Below are positions 14,922-23,774 of a stretch of 64,000 nucleotides of DNA, in pieces. Under the pieces are notes generated by a model. The model ran no database searches, had not been told where the DNA came from, and was given only the letters and a program-made list of their open reading frames with translations. The stretch spans positions 620,001-684,000 of the forward strand of contig JAXMAN010000001.1 of the NCBI GenBank assembly GCA_046350355.1. Direction: 5' to 3'. The translations under genes and the position numbers were made by a program. This stretch comes from UBA966 sp046350355. GTDB lineage: Bacteria > Planctomycetota > Phycisphaerae > Phycisphaerales > SM1A02. Positions within the stretch are counted from its first letter, which is position 1, and each line of letters starts with the position of its first letter.

Positions 14922-16808
14922 TCACTTCTTGGTCTTCTCGAGCTCGGCGAGGCGCGCCTCGATCTTCTTGCGCATGTAGTCCATCGCGGGCTTCATCTGC
15001 GGAGGCATCTGGGCCGCCTGCGCGTCCATGCCCTCGAGGGCTTCCTTGAGCTTGGCGGCGTCGGTCTCCTTCGCGATGCGCGCGGCCGCCTGGCGGGCCA
15101 TCGCCTGCATCGGTCCGGGCACCTCGGCCAGCTCCGGGTCCGCGGCCGGCGCGGCGGTCGCCTTGCGCGTGAAGACCGCGACCGAGCGGTTGTCCTTGCC
15201 GAAGTACTTGTTCGCGACGCGCTGGATGTCCTCGGCCGTGACGGCCTGGAGCTTGGCGTTCTGCGCGTTGATCTCGCTCCAGTCGCCCAGCGCCTCGGCG
15301 TAGGCGAGCTGGATCATCAGGAAGAAGTTGTTCTGCAGGCGGCGGTAGCTGTCGGCGGCCGACTGGTTCTTGACCTTCTGCAGCTCCTTCTCGGGCACGG
15401 GCTCGGTCTGGAGCTTCTTCAGCTCCGCGTACCAGGCCTCCTCGAGCTGCTGCGGCGTCGCGTCGCCCTTGGTGTCCGCGCTGAAGGCGAAGAGGCCCGC
15501 GTACTTGCGGCTCTCCTGCTGCGCGGAGGCGCTCGAGGCGATGCCCGAGCCCTCGACCATGCTCTTGTAGAGGCGGCCCGTGCGGCCGTTGAGCAGCGAC
15601 GCCATCATGTCGAGCGCGTAGCTGTCCTTGTGCATGGCCGGGACGGTGTGGTAGCGGATCTCCACCTGCGGCTGCGTCTCCGCCTCCGCGTACATCCGCT
15701 GCTCGGCCATCTGCTTCTGCTCGAGCGTCACCACCGGCGGCGGGGCGGTCTTGCCCGGCTCCAGGCGGCTGAAGTAGCGCGTGATCGTCGCCTTCGCCTC
15801 GGCGGGGTTGAAGTCGCCGACGATGATGCCCACGAGGTTGTTCGGGCGGTAGTACGTGTTCCAGTACTTCTGCGCCTCCTCCATCGTGTAGCTGTTGAGG
15901 TCGCTCGTCCAGCCGATCACGGGCCAGCCGTAGGGGCTGGACATCCAGAACATGCTGTCGAACTGCTCCTGGAAGACGCCGGTGGGGGTGCTCTCGGTGC
16001 GCAGGCGGCGCTCCTCGTGGACGACGTCGCGCTCGCTGTAGAACTCGCGGAAGACGCTGCCGTTGAGGCGGTCGCTCTCCATCCACGCCCACAGCTCGAG
16101 CTTGTTGCTGGGCACGTTGATGAAGAAGAAGGTCAGGTCGTTGCTCGTGAAGGCGTTCATGCCGGTCCCGCCCGCGGCGGTGTAGACCTTGTCGAACTCG
16201 TCCTTCACGATCGTGGAGAGGGCGCCCTGCTGCTCCTTGAGCCGCGCGAGCTGCGCCTCGAGGTCCTTCTTGCGCTGCTCGCCGCCGGGAAGCGAGGTGT
16301 CGACCTTGGCGACCTCGGCCTGGACCTTCTTGATCTCGTCGTCGCCGGCCTTGCCCTGCTGCTCGTCCATCAGCGCCTTCAGCTCGGCGCGCATCGCGGC
16401 CAGCGCGGGCGTGTCGTTGGCGGGGCTCCACGGATCGTCGATCTCGCCGCGGAAGAAGCGCGCGTACTGCTCCGTCCAGGTGGTCGCATTGATCTTGTCG
16501 CGCAGCTCCTTCTGGCGGCGGCGGTAGTCCGCGTCGCGCTTGGGATCGCGGGTGCCGATCGTGTCGGTCCCCTTGAACATCATGTGCTCGAAGAAGTGGC
16601 TGATGCCCGTGATTCCCGGGCGCTCGTTCACCGAGCCGACCTTCGCGAGCCATCCCGCGGCGATCGCGTTGGGCTGGTCGCTGCGCGGCACGAGCAGGAA
16701 CTTCATGCCGTTGGGGAGGGTGAAGATCTCGGGCTCCACCTGCTGCGCGAGCGCCGGGGCGGCGCAGAGGACGAGCGCGAGGGAAGCGGCGATGACGGTC
16801 GATCGCAT
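14922..16808 (-). CDS. M16-family zinc metallopeptidase, active subunit, exported
   Basis: A 628-residue protein with signal peptide MRSTVIAASLALVLCAAPALAQ. The inverted zinc motif HFFEH (His71, Glu74, His75) is intact. The third zinc ligand normally lies about 76 residues after the second His, but here the matching EERR (near residues 265-266) is about 190 residues later. Residues about 85-205 are an inserted charged helical segment, likely coiled coil (KKDLEAQLARLKEQQ). The ATG at 16808 is preceded by GGAG with a 6-base gap, which decides the start. Such enzymes degrade peptides outside the cytoplasm. It leads a minus-strand unit with the inactive homologue and mqnE. Confidence 0.9.
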   Translation of the reverse strand: MRSTVIAASLALVLCAAPALAQQVEPEIFTLPNGMKFLLVPRSDQPNAIAAGWLAKVGSVNERPGITGISHFFEHMMFKGTDTIGTRDPKRDADYRRRQKELRDKINATTWTEQYARFFRGEIDDPWSPANDTPALAAMRAELKALMDEQQGKAGDDEIKKVQAEVAKVDTSLPGGEQRKKDLEAQLARLKEQQGALSTIVKDEFDKVYTAAGGTGMNAFTSNDLTFFFINVPSNKLELWAWMESDRLNGSVFREFYSERDVVHEERRLRTESTPTGVFQEQFDSMFWMSSPYGWPVIGWTSDLNSYTMEEAQKYWNTYYRPNNLVGIIVGDFNPAEAKATITRYFSRLEPGKTAPPPVVTLEQKQMAEQRMYAEAETQPQVEIRYHTVPAMHKDSYALDMMASLLNGRTGRLYKSMVEGSGIASSASAQQESRKYAGLFAFSADTKGDATPQQLEEAWYAELKKLQTEPVPEKELQKVKNQSAADSYRRLQNNFFLMIQLAYAEALGDWSEINAQNAKLQAVTAEDIQRVANKYFGKDNRSVAVFTRKATAAPAADPELAEVPGPMQAMARQAAARIAKETDAAKLKEALEGMDAQAAQMPPQMKPAMDYMRKKIEARLAELEKTKK

Positions 16809-16914
16809 GCGTGTCTCCGGTTGGGAGTTGTTGCGCGCCCGCGCGCGCAGTGGGCTCAGAAGGGTACTCCGCGGGATCTCGGACCGTTCTCTTTGCGCGA
16901 GGCCCAAGCCCGGC

Positions 16915-16920
16915 TATGGT
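16915..16920 (+). promoter_or_regulatory. -10-like TATGGT before the EEP protein gene
   Basis: TATGGT ends 7 bases before the ATG at 16928, the same close spacing as at several other starts in the window. It overlaps an alternative in-frame ATG at 16916, which argues for 16928 as the true start. Confidence 0.35.
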
Positions 16921-16927
16921 TGGCGAA

Positions 16928-18790
16928 ATGCCCGTCCACACCCCACGGATTCTCGGACGCCGCGCGCGTCCCGCCTTGTGCGCCGGCCTCCTCTTCGCCG
17001 CCGCCGCCGCCGCGCCCGCCGCCGCGCAGGTGCGCGTCGCGACCTACAACATCGCGGGCATCAAGGGCGATCCCAACGCGATCAAGGCGGTGCTGGGCGC
17101 GATGCACGCCGACGACTCCGTCGGTTTCGCCGTGCCCGTGGGCGTCTTCGTCTTCGCCGAGGTCGGCTCGTCGGATGTGGCCGCGCTGCAGACCTACGTC
17201 AACCAGACCGCGCCCGTGGGCGTCACCTACGCGCTCGCGACCTTCACGACCAGCGGCACCGAGGATGGCGCCAGCGGCGCGCAGGCGCTCTTCTACCGCA
17301 CCGACATGCTGAGCGAGGTCACCTCCGCGCACCAGGACCTCGCCACCGGCGGCAGCCGCAACACCGACCGCTGGCTGCTGCAGCTCGTGGGCTACAGCTC
17401 GACCAGCGCGCGCTTCTACGTCTACGGCTCGCACCTGAAGGCGTCGACCGGCAGCGCCAACGTGGCCGAGCGCCTCGCCGGCGTGCAGACCATCCGCGCC
17501 AACGCGGACGCCCTCGGCGCCGGCACCCGCGCGATCTACGCGGGGGACATGAACTTCTACACCAACACGGAATCGGGCTACCAGGCCTTCGTCGCCGCGG
17601 GCAACGCCGCCGCGGTCGATCCCTACGGCACCACCAACTGGACCTCCGCCGCCAACGCGTGGATGCACTCGCAGAGCCCGCGCGACATCGTCGCGGACGG
17701 CCTCATCGGGGGCGGCATGGACGACCGCTTCGACTTCATCCTGCCCACCGCCGGCCTCTTCGACGGCACCGGCCTCTCCGCCATCGCCAACACCTGCCGC
17801 TCGCTCGGCAACGACGGCGACCACTACAACCTGGCGATCAACTCGGGCACCAACACCTTCTATCCCTCGAACATCGCGCGCTCCAACGCGCTCGCCACCA
17901 ACCTCTTCAACGCGAGCGACCACATCCCGGTGCTCCTGGACATGCAGGTGCCGGCGTGGAACGCGGCGTCGCTGGGCACCGTCCCCGCGCGCGTCGTGCA
18001 GAACGGCAGCGCGACCGCCGAGGTGCGCGTCATGAACGACGCCCCCGGCGACTTCGCCATCGGCATCGATCCGCTGACCTACACCGTCGCGGGCACGGGC
18101 GTGCTGAGCGGCAGCTTCAACGGCACCGCGCCCCTCTCGCCCGCCTTCACCTCCGTGCAGGTGCCGATCTCGACCACGACGGTCGGGCTGCGCACCGGCA
18201 CCGCGACGGTGACCAGCACCAAGGAGGCGGTGCAGAACCCCTCGCTCGCGCTGCCCGTCTCGCTGCGCGTCCTGCGCCGCTCCAATCCCTCCTTCTCCGC
18301 CGCCAGCGACGCCAACGCCACCACCGTCAGCTTCACCGTCGAGCCCGGTTCCGTCGCCGTCGACACGACGCTGCAGGTCTCCAACTTCGGCTTCGACGTC
18401 GACCAGGCGACGATGGACATCGACGCGGTGCAGGTCCCCTCGGGCCCGTACTCCCTGGTCAGCGGCACGACGACTGGCGTCGGCGTGTCCGCCGCGCCCG
18501 TGAAGGTCCGCTTCAACCCCGCCGGCCTCTCCCCCGGGACCTACAACGCCGCTGTCACGGTGCAGACCAGCGACGAAAACATCCCCGGCGCGACCACTGC
18601 CTCGGTCGTGGCGAATTTCTCCGTGACCGTCTCGAGCGCGCGTCCCGGCGACCTGAACCACGACGGCGTCGTCGACGGCAGCGACCTCGGCATGCTGCTG
18701 GCGTACTGGGGCGGCGCCTCGGGCGACCTCAACGGCGACGGCACGACCGACGGCGCCGACCTTGGCATCCTGCTCTCCTCGTGGGGATGA
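16928..18790 (+). CDS. Secreted endonuclease/exonuclease/phosphatase-family protein with dockerin-like tail
   Basis: This 620-residue protein has a signal peptide (cleavage near AAAQ-VRV) followed by an EEP domain (about 35-335) with TYNIAG (Asn41), FAEVGSS, HLKAS, AGDMNFYTN near residue 206 and a C-terminal SDHIPVLLD near 330, which supply the metal and catalytic residues of DNase-I-type phosphodiesterases. A long beta region follows (about 340-570, Ig-like repeats with NFGFDVDQATMD). The last 46 residues are two Ca-binding-type dockerin-like repeats (GDLNHDGVVDGSDLGMLL and GDLNGDGTTDGADLGILL), each ending in W. The likely role is extracellular cleavage of nucleic acid or another phosphodiester. 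The substrate is unknown. Confidence 0.87.
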   Translation: MPVHTPRILGRRARPALCAGLLFAAAAAAPAAAQVRVATYNIAGIKGDPNAIKAVLGAMHADDSVGFAVPVGVFVFAEVGSSDVAALQTYVNQTAPVGVTYALATFTTSGTEDGASGAQALFYRTDMLSEVTSAHQDLATGGSRNTDRWLLQLVGYSSTSARFYVYGSHLKASTGSANVAERLAGVQTIRANADALGAGTRAIYAGDMNFYTNTESGYQAFVAAGNAAAVDPYGTTNWTSAANAWMHSQSPRDIVADGLIGGGMDDRFDFILPTAGLFDGTGLSAIANTCRSLGNDGDHYNLAINSGTNTFYPSNIARSNALATNLFNASDHIPVLLDMQVPAWNAASLGTVPARVVQNGSATAEVRVMNDAPGDFAIGIDPLTYTVAGTGVLSGSFNGTAPLSPAFTSVQVPISTTTVGLRTGTATVTSTKEAVQNPSLALPVSLRVLRRSNPSFSAASDANATTVSFTVEPGSVAVDTTLQVSNFGFDVDQATMDIDAVQVPSGPYSLVSGTTTGVGVSAAPVKVRFNPAGLSPGTYNAAVTVQTSDENIPGATTASVVANFSVTVSSARPGDLNHDGVVDGSDLGMLLAYWGGASGDLNGDGTTDGADLGILLSSWG

Positions 18791-18812
18791 TGCGCGTCCC
18801 CACGGAATCGCC

Positions 18813-19670
18813 ATGACGCACCCCACGCGCTCCTCACGCTTCTCGCTGCTCCTCGCCGCCTCGCTGTGCGCCGCGCTTCCCGCGGCCGCGGACGCGGACA
18901 CGCTCGTCCTCACCGCCGTCGCGGACGCGACGCTCATCGAGTCCGTCGACACGACGCAATACGCGCTCGGCGCCGCCTACAACATCTACTGCGGCCGCGT
19001 CGGCACCAACGGCAGCGGCATGCTGCGCCGCGCGCTCCTGCGCTTCGACCTGAGCGCGATCCCCGCCGGCTCCACCGTGACCTCGGCCTCGCTGAAGGTC
19101 TACATGAGCCAGACCAACACGACGACGCAGGCGACGACGCTGCACCGCATGCTCCAGTCCTGGGGCGAGGGCGCGAGCTTCGCCTTCGGCGGCGCGGGCA
19201 CGAGCCCCGAGCCCGGCGACGCCACCTGGAGCAACCGCTTCTATCCGGGCCAGCCGTGGACGACGCCCGGCGGCACCTTCGTCGAGACGGCGACGCAGAC
19301 CAAGAGCATCGGCTCCGCGGGTGCGTACGTCTTCGCGAGCAACGCCTCGATGGTCGCGGACGTGCAGTCGTGGATCGCCTCGCCCGCGACCAACTTCGGC
19401 TGGGTGATGCGCGGCAACGAGACGACGCTCGGCACCGCCAAGCGCTTCGAGAGCCGCGAGAGCGGCGACCCGACGCGGCGGCCGCTGCTCACCGTCGTCT
19501 ACACGCCGCCGCCGCCCGTGGGCGACCTCAACGGCGACGGCAAGGTCAACGGCGCGGACATCGGCCTGCTGCTGGGCGGCTGGGGCGCCGCGGGCGCGAG
19601 CGATCTCGACGCCAGCGGCGTCACCGACGGCGCGGACCTCGCGATCCTGCTGGCGAACTGGCGTCCCTGA
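18813..19670 (+). CDS. Secreted DNRLRE-domain protein with dockerin-like tail (copy 1)
   Basis: A 285-residue protein with a signal peptide (MTHPTRSSRFSLLLAASLCA then AAADA-DT). The core resembles the DNRLRE domain: VADATLIESVDTTQYALGA, GMLRRALLRFDLSAIPAGS, SASLKVYM, RMLQSWGEG and NFGWVMRGNE. That domain is a beta-sandwich found in secreted carbohydrate-binding or adhesive proteins. The tail has two dockerin-like repeats (GDLNGDGKVNGADIGLLL and SDLDASGVTDGADLAILL). It starts 22 bases after the EEP gene, so the two may be co-transcribed. A clear paralogue lies at 21554-22405. The ligand is not known. Confidence 0.85.
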   Translation: MTHPTRSSRFSLLLAASLCAALPAAADADTLVLTAVADATLIESVDTTQYALGAAYNIYCGRVGTNGSGMLRRALLRFDLSAIPAGSTVTSASLKVYMSQTNTTTQATTLHRMLQSWGEGASFAFGGAGTSPEPGDATWSNRFYPGQPWTTPGGTFVETATQTKSIGSAGAYVFASNASMVADVQSWIASPATNFGWVMRGNETTLGTAKRFESRESGDPTRRPLLTVVYTPPPPVGDLNGDGKVNGADIGLLLGGWGAAGASDLDASGVTDGADLAILLANWRP

Positions 19671-19671
19671 T

Positions 19672-19727
19672 GCGGGGCGCGCCGCGCGGACGTGCGGTCG
19701 CACGCGCACGCTCGGCGCCGCGCCCGC
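19672..19727. terminator. Branched GC hairpin between convergent genes
   Basis: The outer stem is GCGGGGCGCG (19672-19681) with CGCGCCCGC (19719-19727), one G bulged. Inside it is a small hairpin of CGTGC (19691-19695), a 4-base loop and GCACG (19700-19704). It fills the 60-base gap between the DNRLRE gene and the cyclophilin gene and may end transcription from both sides. There is no T-run. Confidence 0.3.
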
Positions 19728-19730
19728 GCG

Positions 19731-20207
19731 TCAGGCCGTGACCTTCACCATCTTGGGCAGCGTCCCCACGGGACGGTCGCCGGCACCGCACGGAAGCGCG
19801 GCGATCTTGTCGACGACCTCGAGCCCCTTGGTCACCTTGCCGAAGGCCGTGTACTGGCGGTCCAGGTGCTGGCAGTGGTCGCGGCCCAGGCAGATGAAGA
19901 ACTGGCTGCCCGCCGAGTCCGGATGCGCCGAGCGCGCCATCGAGAGGACGCCCTTATCGTGCTTGCGGTCGTTGAACTCCGCCTTCACGTTCCAGCCCGG
20001 GCCGCCCGTCCCGGTGCCCTGCGGGCAGCCGCCCTGGATCACGAAGTTGCGGATGATGCGGTGGAAGCCCGTCCCGTCGTAGAAGCCGCTGCGCGCGAGC
20101 TTCTGGAAGTTCTCCACATGCTTCGGGGCCACGTCGTTCCAGAGCTCGAGCTCGATGGTGCCGTGGTCGGTCTCGATCGTCGCGGTCGGGTACTTGGGGG
20201 TCGACAT
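19731..20207 (-). CDS. Peptidyl-prolyl cis-trans isomerase, cyclophilin type
   Basis: Cyclophilins speed up cis-trans isomerisation at proline during protein folding. This 158-residue protein has the conserved FYDGTGFHRIIRNFVIQGG (with the catalytic Arg in HRIIRNF), GGPGWNVKAEF, LSMARSAHPDSAGSQFFI and YTAFGKVTKGLEVVDKI. It has no signal peptide, so it is likely cytoplasmic. A TAGCGT hexamer (20220-20215, minus strand) ends 7 bases before the ATG, another possible leaderless start. The longer open frame upstream of 20207 is chance coding in GC-rich DNA. Confidence 0.95.
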   Translation of the reverse strand: MSTPKYPTATIETDHGTIELELWNDVAPKHVENFQKLARSGFYDGTGFHRIIRNFVIQGGCPQGTGTGGPGWNVKAEFNDRKHDKGVLSMARSAHPDSAGSQFFICLGRDHCQHLDRQYTAFGKVTKGLEVVDKIAALPCGAGDRPVGTLPKMVKVTA

Positions 20208-20257
20208 GGCGGGGACGCTACCACCGCGCCGCGGCCGCGTGGAGGGGCGCTTCCCGC

Positions 20258-21301
20258 TCAGGGCGAGAGGTGCCTGTGCGCCGACTGCGGCACCGCGCGC
20301 GTCAGCAGCAGCGCGTTGCGGTCCTTCGAGACGACGACCTCGCCGCTGAGCAGCCAGGCGGTCCCCACGGGCTGCTCGCGCACGATGCGCTCCATGCGCT
20401 CGAGCGCCTTGCAGGGGAGCAGGTCCATCGAGAGCTCGGCCGCGTCCGCGCCGCCCATGCCCTGGCGTCCGGTGTCCAGCCGCGCGCGCCAGACGCCGGT
20501 GAGCGGGTCGCGCGAGACGATCGCGCGGCGCTCCTGCAGGCGCGTCGCGGGGGAGAGCATCATCGTGCGGTCGTAGGTCGGCAGCGCGGGGCGCGCCGCG
20601 GTGCCGGTGCGGCTCGAGGCGATGCCCGCGTCCAGGCGGCGCTCGAGCGCGTCCGCGAGCCCGTCGTCGATGCCGGGGAAGACCGAGGCGTCCGGCTCGT
20701 GCGCCATGCGGTCGGGCGCGGGATCGCGCACCGGCGTCGCCGCGAGCGCGGTCGCCGCATCGGGTTCGTACGCGGCGACGAGCGGCGCGCGCGCGCCCTC
20801 CGCGGGCGCCTGCGCGACCAGCTCCTGCGGCGTCGCGCGCGCGAGGTACGCGGGCGGCGCGGGCGGGCGCAGCGGGATGATCATCGAGGGCAGCAGGAAG
20901 GCGCGCCCGTGGAAGTCGTAGACGGTGCCGGTGACCTCGAAGTAGGTCGGGTGGTCGTGCGCGGTGTCCTCGAGGATCGCGCGCACCTCGTCGGCGGGAT
21001 CGCAGGGCATCACCAGCAGCGTGCGCCGCATGCCGCCCATGAAGCCATCGTCGAGCGTGAAGACCAGCAGCCCGGGTTCCGCGAGCGAGCGCGCGAAGAA
21101 GCCGCGCACCGACGCGAGCATCGTCCCCTCGCGCAGCACCGGCACGCGCACGCGCGACTGCGGCAGCGCGTCCGCACCGCGGCGCAGCAGGCCGGGCGCA
21201 CCCGGCGGGTTCGGCGTCATGCGGTCGGCCGGCGGCAACGCTCCCGGCGGGGGCGCCAGGTGGGCGATAAGCAGCGAGGCGACGATCGTCGGAAGCAGCA
21301 T
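20258..21301 (-). CDS. Exported protein of unknown function
   Basis: I do not recognise this 347-residue protein. It begins with a short signal peptide (MLLPTIVASLLIAHLAPPPG). The first half contains LREGTMLASVRGFFARSLAEPGLLVFTLDDG, which looks like a compact beta domain, and FEVTGTVYDFHGRAFLLPSMIIPLRP. That last block reads like a description of a bounded nucleic-acid-independent beta barrel, but no family name can be given. A variable Ala/Asp/Arg stretch follows. The end, LLSGEVVVSKDRNALLLTRAV, repeats the beta pattern of the first half, so two related domains are possible. It lies upstream of the cyclophilin gene on the same strand with a 50-base gap. Confidence 0.7.
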   Translation of the reverse strand: MLLPTIVASLLIAHLAPPPGALPPADRMTPNPPGAPGLLRRGADALPQSRVRVPVLREGTMLASVRGFFARSLAEPGLLVFTLDDGFMGGMRRTLLVMPCDPADEVRAILEDTAHDHPTYFEVTGTVYDFHGRAFLLPSMIIPLRPPAPPAYLARATPQELVAQAPAEGARAPLVAAYEPDAATALAATPVRDPAPDRMAHEPDASVFPGIDDGLADALERRLDAGIASSRTGTAARPALPTYDRTMMLSPATRLQERRAIVSRDPLTGVWRARLDTGRQGMGGADAAELSMDLLPCKALERMERIVREQPVGTAWLLSGEVVVSKDRNALLLTRAVPQSAHRHLSP

Positions 21302-21365
21302 GCGCGTTCGCGGGGCAGTGGAGGCGCTTTCGCGAGAAGTTGCCGGGATTGCACTCCGGCACGCG

Positions 21366-21397
21366 TTGACGCGCCCGACCGACTGTGCCACTATACG
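21366..21397 (+). promoter_or_regulatory. Possible promoter of tRNA-Cys
   Basis: TTGACG (21366-21371) and TATACG (21392-21397) lie just upstream of the tRNA, with a wide spacing of 20 bases (19 if the second element is read as CTATAC). The start of transcription would fall within a few bases of the tRNA 5' end. Confidence 0.4.
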
Positions 21398-21406
21398 GGT
21401 CTGGCC

Positions 21407-21481
21407 GGCCGCGTACCCAAGTGGCCTAAGGGGACGGATTGCAAATCCGTTATTTCGTGGGTTCAAATCCCACCGCGGCCT
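21407..21481 (+). tRNA. tRNA-Cys (anticodon GCA)
   Basis: A complete cloverleaf can be drawn. The acceptor stem is GGCCGCG with CGCGGCC; the D-stem is CCC with GGG. The anticodon stem is ACGGA with TCCGT around the loop TTGCAAA, giving anticodon GCA. The T-stem is GTGGG with CCCAC around TTCAAAT. The discriminator base is T (U73), the identity base of tRNA-Cys. CCA is not encoded. Confidence 0.97.
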
Positions 21482-21553
21482 TTGCAGATGATTCGTGCAT
21501 CCGCTCCGGGGAGCGGCATACTCGCGGCGCGGGCTTCGCCCCGCGCCCCCACC

Positions 21554-22405
21554 ATGCGCCTGCCGTCGCCTTCCATCGTCGCCACGCACCTGGTCGCCAG
21601 CGTTGCCCTCGCCGGGTCCGCGCGCGCCGACGTCGTCGTCCTCGAGCCCGTCGCCGACGCGACGCTCATCCAGCAGGAGGACGTGGATCCCACGGAATAC
21701 GCCGCCGGCGCGTCGCAGTACCTCTTCGCAGGGCGCGTCGCCAACAACGGCGGGGGCCGGATCCGTCGCGCGTTCCTGCGCTTCGACCTCGCCGCGATCC
21801 CCGCGGGCGCGCAGGTCGTCTCGGCGTCCCTCACCGTCACGCTGAACCAGGCCGTCTCGCCGGCGCAGCCCTTCGAGCTCCACGCGGTCGGTGAATCCTG
21901 GGGCGAGGGACCCAGCAATGCCGACGGCGGATCGGGCACCATCGCGCTCGAGGGCGACGCGACCTGGCGCAAGCGTTTCTATCCCGACATCGCGTGGACC
22001 ACGCCCGGCGGGGTCTTCGACGCGACGGCGTCGAGCTCGATGGTCGCTGACCTCACCGGGCCCTACACCTTCCCCTCGACGCCCGCGCTCGTCGCCGATG
22101 TGCAGGGGTGGCTCGATGCGCCCGCGACGAACTTCGGCTGGGCGATGCTCGGCAACGAGTCGGTGCCCGGCACCGTGAAGCGCTTCGTGAGCCGCAACTC
22201 GACGAACGCCTCGCAGCGTCCGAAGCTGACGATCGAGTACACGCTTCCGGTCGTGGGCGACCTCGACGGCAACGGCATCGTCAACGGCGCCGACCTGGGC
22301 CTGCTGCTCGGAAACTGGGGTGGCTCGGGGGTCGGCGATTTGGATGGAAGCGGCAGCGTCGACGGCGCCGACATCGGAATCTTGCTCGGGCACTGGAGCT
22401 CCTGA
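21554..22405 (+). CDS. Secreted DNRLRE-domain protein with dockerin-like tail (copy 2)
   Basis: A 283-residue paralogue of the protein at 18813-19670 with the same plan: signal peptide (cleavage near ARA-DV), VADATLIQQEDVDPTEYAAG, RIRRAFLRFDLAAIPAG, GESWGEGPSN, FYPDIAWTTPGG and NFGWAMLGNES, then two dockerin-like repeats (GDLDGNGIVNGADLGLLL and GDLDGSGSVDGADIGILL) each ending in a Trp. Between the copies lie the cyclophilin, an unknown exported protein and tRNA-Cys, so the pair is a dispersed and not a tandem duplication. The gene follows the tRNA by 72 bases. A CATACT hexamer at 21517-21522 may be part of its promoter. Confidence 0.85.
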   Translation: MRLPSPSIVATHLVASVALAGSARADVVVLEPVADATLIQQEDVDPTEYAAGASQYLFAGRVANNGGGRIRRAFLRFDLAAIPAGAQVVSASLTVTLNQAVSPAQPFELHAVGESWGEGPSNADGGSGTIALEGDATWRKRFYPDIAWTTPGGVFDATASSSMVADLTGPYTFPSTPALVADVQGWLDAPATNFGWAMLGNESVPGTVKRFVSRNSTNASQRPKLTIEYTLPVVGDLDGNGIVNGADLGLLLGNWGGSGVGDLDGSGSVDGADIGILLGHWSS

Positions 22406-22754
22406 ATCGGGCGGGCGACGCAGCCTCCGCGCGCGCCGGAAGGCGTTTTCCCCGCGCGCAGGCGTGGCTGAACCCGGCGGGGAACGATCCGTCCAAAGGT
22501 GCGCTGTGCGCCCACGCGCGCAGTGCGCGCCTGTGCGGGCGCGCGACGCACGCCCCGTCGTCTCCACGCGAGCCATGCGGACGGCACCACAAGACACGAC
22601 GATCGCCCGCCGTCTGCGGAGGGGGCTGATTCTCGGACGGGGCGCCGGCGCGGTCATCCCGCCGGAAAACCCTTGCGCCGGCGGACGCGTTGCGCGAACC
22701 TTATGTGCGCGCGGCGCCGACTTCGCCGGACCCGCGCGCTGGAGGCATCCGCAC
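22406..22754. other. Gene-free stretch upstream of the diguanylate cyclase
   Basis: These 349 bases are left empty by the chosen start of the next gene. The frame is open through the region and an ATG at 22575 would extend the cyclase by 60 residues, but that extension is Arg/Ala-rich without recognisable structure. GC-rich self-complementary runs occur around 22500-22560. A TTATGT hexamer at 22701 may be a -10 element. No RNA gene or repeat was recognised. Confidence 0.4.

Positions 22755-23770
<1,016 letters not shown>

Positions 23771-23774
<4 letters not shown>

Noticed and set aside
21407..21481. Integration site at tRNA-Cys
   Set aside because: No integrase, direct repeat of the tRNA end or change of base composition was seen.
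22575..22754. ATG 22575 as start of the diguanylate cyclase
   Set aside because: The extension is low-complexity, while GTG 22755 has GGAGG 9 bases upstream. It remains possible.
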